Of a stretch of 64,000 bases of DNA, positions 33,321 to 43,705 are shown piece by piece. A program made the position numbers and the translations under genes. The stretch covers positions 6,874,343 to 6,938,342 of the forward strand of contig NC_047063.1 of assembly GCF_902459465.1 (NCBI RefSeq), read 5' to 3'. Position 1 is the stretch's first letter. The number at the start of each line of letters is the position of its first letter. Origin of the DNA: Asterias rubens (lineage: Eukaryota; Echinodermata; Asteroidea; Forcipulatida; Asteriidae). Under the pieces are notes generated by a model, which saw nothing but the letters and a program-made list of their open reading frames with translations, was not told the DNA's origin and ran no database searches.

Positions 33321-34913
33321 TCACACAATTGCGGCACTGATTGTTCGTCTTAGTTCCAAATACAAAAATACAGCAGAATCGGAATCGTTTGGATATTGAT
33401 ATCGGTTTTCTTTCATCACCATGCAGGACAAATCATATACATCTCTGTCACAAGGAACCGGACCCCTAAATGAGCACTCCTCTTTACAAACGGCAGTCTG
33501 GTGTGAAGGTACTTCGCACAGGTAGCTGATAGTGCCATATAATTCAGGCATGTGGTACAAGACGTCAGGACGACCACTTGGGGAATTGGCATTCCTCGAA
33601 GGGCGTATCAAGTGCCTGTTCCATATTTCCATTATGCTATCCAATTCATCCTGAAATGAGGAACGAAAAGAAACGTGTTATGCTGGTTGTAGGCAGCTTT
33701 AGATAAAGGCAACGTTGGGGCATGGAGGTGGGACGTGTGTCATTCACTCTAAATCATTAAAAATATTATACATTGACTCATGCACACAATGTTTTTAATC
33801 ACTTTGGAGTTTAATGTATTTACTGCGTTAGTAAGGATTGTGTGTTTTTCGCAATGTCTAAAGTATTGTATGCACTTCATATCCACACTACATTTAACTC
33901 CATTGAGGGTGAAAAGGGGGCTTACATGTCCACTCCTCTTGTTCAAGTGAGAACAGTAGTAGTTAGTGGAATTAAACCTTAGTAGAATCATGTCAATTTA
34001 TACCTACCTGAATGACATGCATAAAGCAGAATTGCATTAAGTTCACATCCAAAAATGTGCCGCTGAAATCGCCTTGGTCAAGAAGGCGCCTGAACAGACG
34101 AATCCAGTAATCTGTGCACTCTCTTCTAAGAAAGGACCACCAATACTCTATACGTTGATTGGCAGTACTTCTTCCTTCCATGTAGCTGTTGTAACCTGCC
34201 ATGGCGTCATCGTTATCTAGCCGTAAAAACCTCTGAATGTCACGGACATATATATTTTCAGTTCCTGCATCGCCGCGAACGAGCCGTGGACATCCACCAA
34301 GTGATTCTACCACTTCTAGGTAGTATCCCCCGATTATCTTTGGGTCAGAGTTCGTGTAATATGCATTCAGCCACATAACTCGTCGAGAAAAGCCATCTAC
34401 ACAGCCACTGATGCAGATGCCATATCGGCTTAACTTGTCATAGCCATCAATGTGCCAAACGTAGTCGGGGCCCTTCGATGAGTAAGATCGACGCAGCAAC
34501 CTCCGTTTCCGTCTTTGAGCAGTTCCCTCCGAATCCAAAATACCAAGGATTACGCGGATGTCCTCCTTTTTGCAGTGTAGGTTATGTGCTAGGCATTTTT
34601 CGTACATCCATCTGTAACCATGTAGTTGCCCCGAATTTGCTATCTGTGACTGAACAAAATCTATTACGTCTCCAATGTTGCTATAATTTTTCCTTCTGAA
34701 TAGACCCATTTGTCTCAACATTCTTTTCAAATGACGTAGTGATATTACAACACCGTGCTCAATAGCCATTACGTTGATTATGTCCTTGTAAGTTAATCCC
34801 ATAGAAAAATAAACTTTAATCGCCGCATCCATTTCATCCTGATCCATTATGGGTAAACCTACGGCGCAGACTCTAATGGAATAAAAGAACAAAAGAAGTT
34901 TGATAAAAAACAA
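33321..34913 (-). CDS. two-exon integrase-like DDE transposase (IS3EU-like)
   Basis: Exon 1 is 34913-34008 and exon 2 is 33650-33321. The donor CAG/GTAGGT and acceptor CTCATTTCAG/GATGAA join in phase 0 for 411 codons (389 from the Met at 34847). The N-terminal region (FSMGLTYKDIINVMAIEHG, SLRHLKRMLRQMG) is helix-turn-helix-like. The integrase core shows WHIDGYDKLSRYG (first D), LVRGDAGTENIYV (second D) and RSTANQRIEYWW (E). Exon 2 carries the conserved DELDSIMEIWNRHLIR and GRPDVLYHMPELYG tail. No stop or frameshift interrupts it, so it may be functional. The family name is by memory of eukaryotic IS3-related integrase-core proteins; the DDE assignment is stronger than the name. The first residues lie in the right inverted repeat. 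Confidence 0.8.
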
Positions 34914-36455
34914 CCGCGGTTGCCCTCTAGAACGGACTGAAATGTTTACAAAACGCTTTGATGGAAATTATTTGTACATGAGAGAATTTCTTGTCCTGTT
35001 TCTGAATGGGTACCTTTTGACATTGCAATCATCTAATTCATTGTTCAAAGTAGGCTTTCTGAGAACAAGAAATCTTTAGAAATTTTCTCAAATTCAGTGT
35101 TTACATGCTCTAGAAAACAACGGTTTCAGTTGCATTCGCGTGAACTGTAGCAATCAAGTGATATTTACCTTTTTGAAATATATTTTTCGAGGTCTTGTCC
35201 ACAATATGTGAAAGCATTTTCGAACAGAAATATTCTTCAGGTAACAACTTTATAAACATTTCAGATAAAATTGCAATACAACTATGAAATACTTACGAAT
35301 CGAATTCTATCCAGATTATCTTAAAAGTAGATTAATGACATGTAGCCTACATGTAACCACACTGAATACCTGCAGGCAAGAGTAAAATGGACACCAGTCA
35401 CTATTCATCAAGTAACAACCATATCAGACACATGTTGAACAGTGCATAAAATAGAAAAACGTTAATGTCAGGAAACCGTTAATGTTACCTTCAAAGCATT
35501 TTTGTGAAGTATGCCAACTTGTTTCCTAAAAATGACAAACAAATCTACAAGTATAGTACATGTACACACTAAATGTATGCACTGATGGTTGATGGCGCCC
35601 TTCCGGAGCGAAAACAGGGGGGAAAAACAACAACAAACTGAGTTTTTTACATCAAAACATTTGATACATGGAGGAGATATACATTGCCAACAAGTTACTG
35701 TCTTTGCCCCCCCCCCACCATATTTCCCAAAGGCACAAACATCGAAATAATCCCAAACAGCCCCCTATAAGTAGTGGTTAAACTCCGGTCGGCCCACACC
35801 ATCCTAAGAGTATTTTGTGTCGCATATTTATACCCAATTACCACAGTGTTCTTAATAATAGGCTAAAGTAAGTTGTGAAACTGCATGTGTAACATTTGGT
35901 GGTCATGAAGACGGGCCACGAAGGCGGAAAGTTTAACTATTTTAATTCATCAACAATACCCATAAGAAAATTATTCCACAATCATACATAATTCGTTTTT
36001 GTCAATCATTTGAGCCTACCAAACAATAATAAAACAATGTAATACCTGCAGTCACTGCAATGATCCGGCCAGTACTCAGTAGTCTGCACACACGAATGAC
36101 AATGCACGTACACGAGGGACGTCACGTGCACGAGGGAACGAAATATTATTTCGAGGGAACGAAATATTATTTCGAGGGAACGAAATATTATTTCGAGGGA
36201 ACGAAATATTAATTCGAGGGGACGAAATATTATTTCGAGGGAACGAAATATTATTTTGAGGGAACGAAATATTAATTCGTTCCCTCGAATTAATATTTCG
36301 AGGGAACGAAATATTATTTCGAGGGAACGAAATATTATTTCGAGGGAACGAAATATTATTTCGAGGGAACGAAATATTAATTCGTTCCCTCGAATTAATA
36401 TTTCGAGGGAACGAAAAAAAAAAAAAAAAAAGTATGTCCCCTTAGGGGCTCCGTA
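34811..36455 (-). repeat. right ~1.6 kb terminal inverted repeat
   Basis: Reverse complement of 28421-29924, ending GGGGCTCCGTA at 36455. It includes about 75 bp absent from the left arm (near 35180-35260, GGTCTTGTCCACAATATGTG) and a longer CGAGGGAACGAAATATTATT block (36127-36420). Confidence 0.9.
36127..36430 (-). repeat. subterminal CGAGGGAACGAAATATTATT repeats (right)
   Basis: About 14 copies with two inversion points (ATTAATTCGTTCCCTCGAAT) and a terminal A-run. The block is strongly self-complementary. Long ORFs on both strands are artefacts. Confidence 0.9.
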
Positions 36456-36603
36456 ATTATGTACATACAGTGTACAAAACTCACGCACGTTAGCTTGTAT
36501 GCAACAACTTTTCAATGAATAATTCATAAGCATGACCCAGCCAATGAGAGCGAGGTATGCAAATCTTGGCCTTTACCATCCTGGAAAAAATAAATCGCAA
36601 GCC

Positions 36604-37386
36604 GGAGGGTTACGAGTCACTCCCAATCGATGCAGGGCGAAATGGTCAAACACGTACAATTTCGACAGCTAGTCAACAGATTTGCTCAATTTTTACCCCT
36701 TGCAAAAATCATGACATAAATTCTATGAATACGATCTTAATCCTCAATATCTAATGAATAACATTCAACACACCATTGAGAAAGTATTTTGAAATAAAGT
36801 ACAAAAACTTACCAGATCCCGGAGCGAAACAGTCACAAATTTCCCAGGTTCTATTTTGAACCTGTCGCTTCGCCCATTTGTGACTTCCCGATGTTCATTG
36901 CGGTTGGACTAAACCATTCTGTAAAAGGGGTGTGTGCGTGTGCGTGTGCGCTGTCCGTTTACTATGCCCGCTGTTCACTCACTTAAAGCACTGCCGCACT
37001 GCAGCACCCCTTGTAACACCCCTTTTACAGAATGGTTTAGTCAAACTCGGCTGCGGCTCGGTCGGCAGGTCGTCAATTCAATTGGCTGGTACCTGCGGTT
37101 GGGTTCAGCGCTTGGGGTCAGCGCATGGTAACCAGCTACAGGTTCAAAAATAGAACCTGGGAAATGTGTGACAGTTTCGCTCCCGGAATCTTGTAAGTTT
37201 TGGTCCTTTTTTTTCAAATTATTTTCTCAATTGTGTTTTTGAATGTTATTCATTAGATATTGAGGATTAAGTTCGTGTTCATAGAATTTGTGTCATTATT
37301 TTTTAAAGTGGTAAAAAATGAGCAAATCTGTTGACTAAAATATTTCGCCCTGCATCGATTGGGAGTGACTCGTAACCCTCCGGCTA
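36604..37386. mobile_element. foldback insertion in the right arm, ~780 bp
   Basis: Starts CCGGAGGGTTACGAGTCACT and ends AGTGACTCGTAACCCTCCGG. The arms also share CCCAATCGATGCAGGGCGAA, a TTGAGGATTA/TAATCCTCAA pair, and GGAGCGAAACAGTCACAAAT / ATGTGTGACAGTTTCGCTCC. The left arm of the host element lacks it. Its terminal word GGAGGGTTACG is shared with the host's own outer end, so it may be a related internally rearranged copy. Confidence 0.8.
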
Positions 37387-37421
37387 CGCCGTCGGCAGGA
37401 GGGTTACGTTATCGCAACTAC

Positions 37422-38639
37422 GCACACACACGAAGTGAAGCATTTGAAATCTCAAGAGGGCGCGCGCCATTATGCACATAGGACAAAAAGCTGATTAGCC
37501 GCGGCACATGGGCACAACCACTCTTTTGAATAATAACTTTTTTTTGGGTCGGGCAATTTGTAGATTGTGATGTTACAACAATGTACCACAACCTGGGGCT
37601 CTGGGCTTCAACTTGTTAGTAGAAATGCTGAGTTTAGGCTTTAAAACTGCCATGGGCGTCAAATCCGTCTTGAAGGATTGGGGGGGGGGGGGGGGCGCGG
37701 ACATCGCTAGTCATTGGATTCGGCGTTGTGTCCGGCCGGGCCCGCCTTAGCGCCCCGGGCAACTTGTGGGTCGTAGATGCTCTCTGGTGATATCTAAGCC
37801 TTTTTATAGACACATTTTGACCCCTTAAATTCACCTGTGTAATTATTTAAAGGTAATACAATAAATGCAGTGAGGTCCACTACAAGTTAGTTTTTTTTTC
37901 CTGTGATATTTCTAGTTGCTTTCCAATAGGTAGTACTGATATATGAGGCCTACTTCCGATATATTTTCGTTTTCTCGTCGTACTGCTGGCTTGCAGAGCA
38001 TGATACCTAATTTATAAATATTATTAAAAGAATCAAACTGTTATTGAACCTATGGTACTGCCGTACAAACGATGATCTTTTTGTTTTGCTGAACTGTATT
38101 ACAGCATAGTGGAAAAAAAAATATTATTATCAAACTTTGGAGCGGAAAACATTGTTTATAAACTGCATTTTATTATAATTCCCACAGCGCAGAATTTGTT
38201 TAACCTCTCATTATTATTATCTGTTAACAATTGTTGAAAAAAAATTTCTTTCGTCAGAAAGTTACAGGTTAATGTCGGTCGCTTCGAACCAGAGTCACAA
38301 AATGTAGAGCAGGGAGGTATCCAATGCACTTTTACGTTAGTCGTATATATATATATATATATGACTTGACTCGGGTCCGAATTAAGTGTGGTGGTTCATA
38401 TTTTTTGTCTGGAATTGAGAAAATTACACATTAAATTATGTCAAATCAGGCCCGTAACCAGGAATTATATTTTAGGTGGGCGAATTTAAAAAGAAAGTAC
38501 ACCGGCGCATTAGCACCGCCCGTTGAAAAACTTTGCGTTTCATGCCGACTATTTTTACAAAAAGGAATAGCCTTTTTGTATTTACATCAAGATGAGTGAA
38601 TAGTTGTTGCAGAAAAAGGAAGTTTCCCAAAGTATATAT
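37422..38639. other. no recognised gene; simple repeats
   Basis: Holds a G-run at 37680-37695 and a (TA)n tract at 38345-38362. The minus-strand ORF at 37634-37834 lacks features. Confidence 0.5.
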
Positions 38640-38912
38640 ATATATATACAACGATACAACCTGGGAAGCGGCAGACCTGGGTGTGATCCCTGGCTACACG
38701 GCAGTTTGCGGTTGAATGGCTTCTGACAGGCACCCCCGAACAAAGATATTGACTAATTAGGGAGACCACCAACATAGGGCTAGATAGCTCAGTTGGTAGA
38801 GCGCCGGCACGTTAAACCGGAGGTTGTTGGTTCAAATCCCGCTCTAGTCAATTTGTATTTGTACCTAGTCAGTTTCCCTTGTGATTTATTATTTGATATA
38901 TTGTATATATAT
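38640..38912 (+). mobile_element. tRNA-derived SINE with 5' head
   Basis: Starts after (TA)n with GGGAAGCGGCAGACCTGGGT, CTACACGGCAG, GGCTTCTGACAGGCACCCCC and AAAGATATTGACTAA, then the tRNA-like body (38778-38849), then CTAGTCAGTTTCCCTTGTG. Related copies at 48545-48800 (same order, A box eroded) and 48380-48540 show it is a dispersed family. Confidence 0.8.
38778..38849 (+). tRNA. tRNA-like body of a SINE (not a functional tRNA gene)
   Basis: Acceptor-like GGCTAGA / TCTAGTC pair, D-arm TAGCTCAGTTGGTAGAGC (A box), an anticodon-like loop ACGTTAA (GTT if read as Asn, but position 33 is C and one stem pair is mismatched) and a B box GGTTCAAATCC. The mismatches in the anticodon and T stems and the repeat context point to a retroposon head. 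Confidence 0.55.
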
Positions 38913-38914
38913 AT

Positions 38915-39075
38915 AAACTGCACCAATAAAGTATCTAAACACTTACAAATGGTCAGATATATCGGAACCTGAAATAGTATGCCAAAAAATAACTATTCAT
39001 TTCTATTCACCGTTAATTTCTGCACATTTTGACACCTCTTGTGTTGAGATACTTTATTGGCGCAGTTTATATATA
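38915..39075. mobile_element. short MITE with TATAAACTGC ends
   Basis: TATAAACTGCACCAATAAAG and CTTTATTGGCGCAGTTTATA are inverted, flanked by TATATA tracts, ~160 bp with no ORF. Ends and TA flanks would suit a mariner-type MITE. Confidence 0.75.
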
Positions 39076-39560
39076 ATGAATAGGGTAGATGGCCTTAAAG
39101 ACCTGCTTGAACGAAAATGTCAAGTCGTGAACTTTGCTGAATTCCACTTAAAATGTTTTCGATGAATAAGGAAATCGAATCATATGATTATAAATAGGTT
39201 TCAATTGTGTAAAAAAACAATCATTTTGTATGCCCTTGTCCAGCGCTTTTCTGCGAGATCTGCGAAAAGCCCCGTTACGTAATCACTCTCATATTAAACG
39301 TCATAAGTAGATAAAGCCGCTTTGTTGCAGCGTTGATGTATAACAAAGCAAACTCCCACAAAAATGACGTCAGCGGCATTGTCCTTTGACGCCCGCTCTC
39401 AACGGCAGAAGTGTTTTTAGTTTTTCAAAAAACCTTTAGGTAGGGGCCTGATTCAGAAGTGTACACATATCAAAATTACATTAAAATGGTGAACAAGTGC
39501 ATTATAAACAAATAGAAATACCATTTCTGTTGAAAACATTCCGCTCAGGTAGCTGTTCAA
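39076..39560. other. no recognisable feature
   Basis: No coding or repeat signature recognised. Confidence 0.4.
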
Positions 39561-40440
39561 CTTTCGATCCAAACCGGACCTTCTTCAGAGGCATAAAACA
39601 AGTACAAACAAATACATATCCATTTATAGAAAAAGAGAGGGGGAAAGGGATTAAGGAAAGGATCCAGAAAGAAGCGGGAAAATAACAGCCAATCAAAGTT
39701 TCTATTTCAGAAACAATATTGGTTGGTATGAACCAATAGGAGTGAAGTGGCGAGGACAAAGGATGTTTAGTATGTGAAAGGATGGGTTACTGGACCATAC
39801 AAGTGGTATACAATGTATTGTTCGACAACAATGCAAGGAGACATGAAAGGGTAGGATTAGAGAGCAATTAATCAATTAATAAGAATAGCAAGATCAAATG
39901 TATGATGATTTTAAAAATAGGTATGAGGGACCTGTGGAAAAAGGGGGGGGGGGTTACTTACATCAGATAGTTACAGTGATGAATTTATAAAAACAACTTT
40001 AAACAAAATTCATTTATACTTGAGGCAGATGTGAAGTGGAGGGTAATGGGAAGTTATTTAACACCAGTGTTTATATTTAGTCCAAAGGGTTTGACTGTCT
40101 TGAGTTGGTGAATCCAGTGTGATTCTCTATGCTTGCGGTGTGTGTCATTACCATTGCAAGCTTCAATCACCAGAAGTTCAACATCAATGACACTATGATT
40201 GGGGCTGTTGAAGTGGATAGAGACTGGGTACGGTTTCTTGGTCTTTATGGAAGAGACATGATTCGCAAAGCGAAGACTAAGTTTGGTCTTAGTCTCTCCC
40301 ACATATTGTAGCCCACATCTCTTACATGATAGGACATAGGCTACATTAGACGTGCTGCATTCAGAGTCGGTCTTGATGTTGTATGAAGAGCCAGTGGTAT
40401 GACTCTTCTTAATACATTCATGACAAAGTTATCTTTCTCT
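39561..40440 (-). pseudogene. 3' fragment of a Penelope-like retroelement (GIY-YIG endonuclease)
   Basis: On the minus strand an open region from about 40440 to 40054 reads SYNIKTDSECSTSNVAYVLS, CKRCGLQYVGETKTKLSLRF, NHV, then FNSPNHSVIDVELLVIEACN and HWIHQLKTVKPFGLNIN. The CxxC zinc pair followed by QYVGET, an Arg/His region, and the final W-I-x-x-L-K-T...P-x-G-L-N-x-N is the GIY-YIG module of Penelope-like elements. The reverse transcriptase that should precede it is not present (another decayed ORF starts at 40531), so this is a 5'-truncated copy with a 3' UTR down to about 39561. Confidence 0.8.
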
Positions 40441-40530
40441 GCCTGTATCAAGTGCAAGTGCACAATTCGGCTACCATTGATTCATCTATGCACATGCGAC
40501 CTGAGAAATAATCCAATGAGGATTGCCCAT

Positions 40531-41487
40531 TCATCTGATGGCATTTGAGAGGCTGACAATCTGTGGCTGGGAGATCTCCTCTGTTGGGAGGCCCTGATCA
40601 TTCTGCTGGAAGTTCTCCAGGATATCTCTAACATTTTCGAGAAAGCATTCTTCTTGAAGTTGCTTCAGCAGCCAGTATCTGGTCCTGAGAGCATCCATCA
40701 CTAATAAAAACGACAGGTTTTCTGTGAGCCCAAACGCTCCACCTGAATCTTTCACAATCTTCTTCTTCTGCTCACCAAGTGAAAAACTTCTCAAACTTAT
40801 CATTGATAAGGCAAGGAGTTCATCTCTGATGCTGACAGCAGGCATCCTACGTGAGTAGTTTACATGGTTCAAGGCAAAGAACAGCAGTGTGAGTTCCTGC
40901 AAGACAATCCACATACAGAAAGAGGGGAGGATTCTCTCTGTGAGCCCCGATGAAGATGAAAATTCTCATGATCATGTCCAAGTACATGAAAGTAGGATTT
41001 CTCCTCTGCATATTAATGTTTCTTCAAGCTGTGGCAGACTCTTTATCTTTGGTGCCCTCACTGAGCATGAAACCCTCACTCATGGAGATGTGCAGAGACA
41101 AGAGAGTGATCTTGTGGGCTTGCCTATCGAGTTAGTGTGTGGGATGCCTTCAGATACAAGTCAGCCACACCAGATAATGCTACCTCTTAGAAAAATGTCG
41201 TCCGGTCCGGCTAGTAACTTAGAGCAGAGACATCCCCAATATTATTCCAGATTGCCTTTTCTGTTAGCAGACCACCTACATTTAGCACATGCTTACTCTC
41301 GCAGTGAGAATCTGGTCATTTCTACTGTACAGACTTTACCAGGGTGAACACAGGTTGGTCAAAGTAATGACTGGATTTGTCATGGACTAAGAAATTTTAC
41401 AGTTTGTCCCTCAACATCCATTGCATGCTTGATCATAGCAGGAGTGGGGACTTCTCAAAGAACAAGAGAGTTTTTTTTGTGTTTTGA
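40531..41487 (-). pseudogene. decayed transposon-associated ORF of unnamed family
   Basis: Minus-strand fragments in more than one frame: EVPTPAMIKHAMDVEG (about 41460), DQPVFTLVKSVQ, VLNVGGLLTEKAIWNNIGD (about 41260), then an open stretch 40914-40531 with ELTLLFFALNHVNYSRRMP, DSGGAFGLTENLSF and LKQLQEE. I recall this order of blocks (PTP..I.H.M, DQP....A, GGLH.E, ALNHVNYSRW.P, GG..GLTEN) from uncharacterised proteins multiplied in marine invertebrate genomes, presumably transposon-borne. Several stops and frame changes mark it as dead. Function unknown. Confidence 0.55.
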
Positions 41488-41550
41488 ATGCTCTACCCAT
41501 CTGAGCACCCATCGACTGGAAACGTAACACTTATACAATCTGGCACCGTC

Positions 41551-42131
41551 TTTAAAGTCACCTGGAAATATATTTGTTTTCTTTCAAACATAAGAGTATA
41601 TGCTTACGAACAATAAAACATTTTTTTAGTAATTGTTTGTCACGATTTATATGTTTAAAAAATATATAAAGTGGTTTGGGGACTGACTCCGCCTACCCCT
41701 TTTGTGACGTCAATCGAGGCAGACTTTGCCTGCAATGCGTATAGTAAACACACGTGCAAAGTACATGTACGTCCAAGTCGTGAGTTGGTACGTTTCAAAA
41801 AGTGTGTTCTGCATTCAGCAGCAATACACTTGGTCGGCATTGCCGGGAAAAAAAACATTTTTTTTTTGAAACGTACAAACTCACGACTTGGTCCGTACAT
41901 GTACTTTGCAATTGTGTTTACTCTACGCATTACATGCAAAGTCTGCCTCGATTGACGTCACGAACAGCGCCCTCTCGGGTCGGGGTCTACTCTTAAATTT
42001 GTAAATAACATAAGAACAAATTTTTTTAAAACCTTAGTTAACTGTTTATTCACATTCCACTCATCAAAACACATATATTAGTGACAAAAGCTTTATTTTG
42101 AAAAAATACCACTTCCAGATGACTTTAAAGT
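41551..42131. mobile_element. foldback MITE, TTTAAAGTCACCTGGAA family, copy 1
   Basis: Ends TTTAAAGTCACCTGGAAATA and ACTTCCAGATGACTTTAAAG. Inner arms TGACGTCAATCGAGGCAGAC / GTCTGCCTCGATTGACGTCA, TACATGTACGTCCAAGTCG and AACTCACGAC form a long hairpin around a loop near 41840. An inverted copy is at 58706-59258. Confidence 0.9.
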
Positions 42132-42774
42132 TATGGCTGGTACATTATAGGCGTAGCAGCTGTCGGGAAAGAGTGTGTTTTTCCTTTCCAGAAAGGTGGT
42201 AAAACTGTGTACACCGTATGTTTTTTATTAGACTTAGCAATCCCCTATACTTCGAAAAAATGAGAATTCATTGAAAGTGTCTTTTACACTGGTCTTAAGT
42301 CTCCGTGGTGTGAGATTGTATTGTTTGTTTGCTTAAAAATTGTGTTTTATCTAGATATTCAGATGATTCATGATTGTTTAACATTCCTATTTAACCTGCA
42401 ACCAGAGGTCTTGCCCCAAACCAAATAAAAAAAAAAAAAAATAAATAAAAAGGTGATATTTTGTTATGTAGGCGGCCATTTTGAAAGTTTGTGATTTACA
42501 TAAAAACAATTACAAATTCCGGAGGGCTCCTCGGCTAATATTGATTAATAGACCCTTATGAAGCCCTGTGCCTGTGACCTTGATATTTTACGCTAAGCCA
42601 CCTGACTAATAATTGAAGCCTCAGAAACGTTAAGGGAAAGCATATAATTATTTCCCCCTAAATACGATTTGCCCCTATGGTCGACTTTTTCTGCATAGCT
42701 TTTCCCCCTAATCCACCTCTAGGTATATATTATTGTTATTATTATTATTATTTTTTTTTTTTTGGGGGGGGGGG
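42132..42774. other. no recognised gene; A/T and G runs
   Basis: Contains an A-rich run at 42425-42450 and a T-run/G-run at 42750-42774 abutting the tandem duplication. Confidence 0.5.
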
Positions 42775-43687
42775 TTGGCGGTGGTCGGTAGGCTACATAA
42801 ACAACATTCCAGTCAGTGATAGGATAAAGGGACCATGACCCAATTTCCTAGTAAGCAGAAAATGCTTCTAAGCAAATTGCATGCTGTAAAAAATGAATGG
42901 GGGCACTACTGAGTTTCAATAGTGTGAAATTTATTATGCTTATGGTGGGATACACCAAGTGAGAAGACTGGTTTTTGTTACCAAACGTATTCATGCATTC
43001 AGCACTTTGCCTAATGCACGTTTCATACAAGTTGTAAAAAGGCCCCGTGCTTTCACACTCGACTCACGCGCATGGTCTTAAAGAAACCTGAAGATTGAAT
43101 CCAAAACATACTGCTTGAGGAAAAACAAATAACGCGAAACTTGATTGTATTCAGGGGAGTGCTAATGGAATTTCAATAGAGAAAACCCTTACACGAAGAA
43201 ATAACCCATCTAAATAGCCGTCAAATACCTAAACAAACAAAAACCCGGATTTGCCCCATGCAGAATTGATTGCTCAATTAAGTCTTGATAGTTGGACTCT
43301 TCATAACAAAGATCTTATGTAACCCAAGGCAAACGGGTCATAATAGTGCACAAACTTTGAACTCATAAAAAGTATTCGGCAATTTTGGAGCTATTCTCTT
43401 TATCAAGGATTATGCCTTATCTAATGGTACGACCCTAACCAGTACTGACCCTAACTACTATCTCGCCATCTCTTTATGGTTTGTAATGTTCGAAGGACGT
43501 ATCATAAAATGCTGTGGTTTGACGTCTTTCTCTGAACACATTGACCACACACCTTCGCCACAAAGTCGCCCTTCAATGATTGATTACATAAAAAAAAAAA
43601 AGGTCGGACTGCTCTTTTAGTGACTTTGTTGTCTTTGACACGGACCCCGCTCTCGACTCCGTGGCTTCTTCATTGGATCCAAACAGT
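42775..43687 (+). pseudogene. tandem duplicate of the CNBD2-like 5' region, frameshifted
   Basis: 913 bp nearly identical to 43706-44618. It includes the first 67 codons' worth of the gene's first recognised exon, but an A-run near 43588-43600 is one base longer (12 A versus 8 A-G-AA), shifting the frame. It ends abruptly at CCAAACAGT where a G-run begins. About 1% divergence (GGGACC/GTGACC, CACGCGC/CGCGCGC, AAAGATC/AAATGATC). Either a recent tandem duplication or an uncollapsed allele in the assembly. Confidence 0.85.
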
Positions 43688-43705
43688 TGGGGGGGGGGGG
43701 GGGGG

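Larger units (their letters stand above)
27397..37421. mobile_element. ~10 kb inverted-repeat composite with DDE transposase and HECT gene
   Basis: Outer inverted ends AGTTGCGATAACGTAACCCT (27397) and AGGGTTACGTTATCGCAACT (37421) are followed inward on both sides by CCAGGATGGTAAAGGCCAAG, ATTGGCTG and TTTTGTACACTGTATGTACA, and then by the ~1.5 kb inverted repeats 28421-29924 and 34811-36455. The left arm holds ~840 bp (27577-28420) not present on the right. The right arm is interrupted by a foldback insertion (36604-37386). No clear target duplication is seen at 27397/37421 or at 28421/36455, so the true element boundary is uncertain. Confidence 0.75.

Noticed and set aside
38778..38849. Functional tRNA-Asn gene
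   Set aside because: C at position 33, mismatches in the anticodon and T stems, and dispersed relatives sharing the flanks.
39561..40050. Hammerhead ribozyme in the Penelope-like fragment
   Set aside because: A CTGAAGA word is present but no CTGATGA...GAAA core with three stems could be found.
40889..41347. 152-codon plus-strand ORF
   Set aside because: Antisense to the decayed transposon-associated ORF, whose blocks are readable on the minus strand.
41655..41996. ORFs with matching sequences on both strands
   Set aside because: Arms of a foldback MITE; the same ORFs appear in the inverted copy at 58830-59175.
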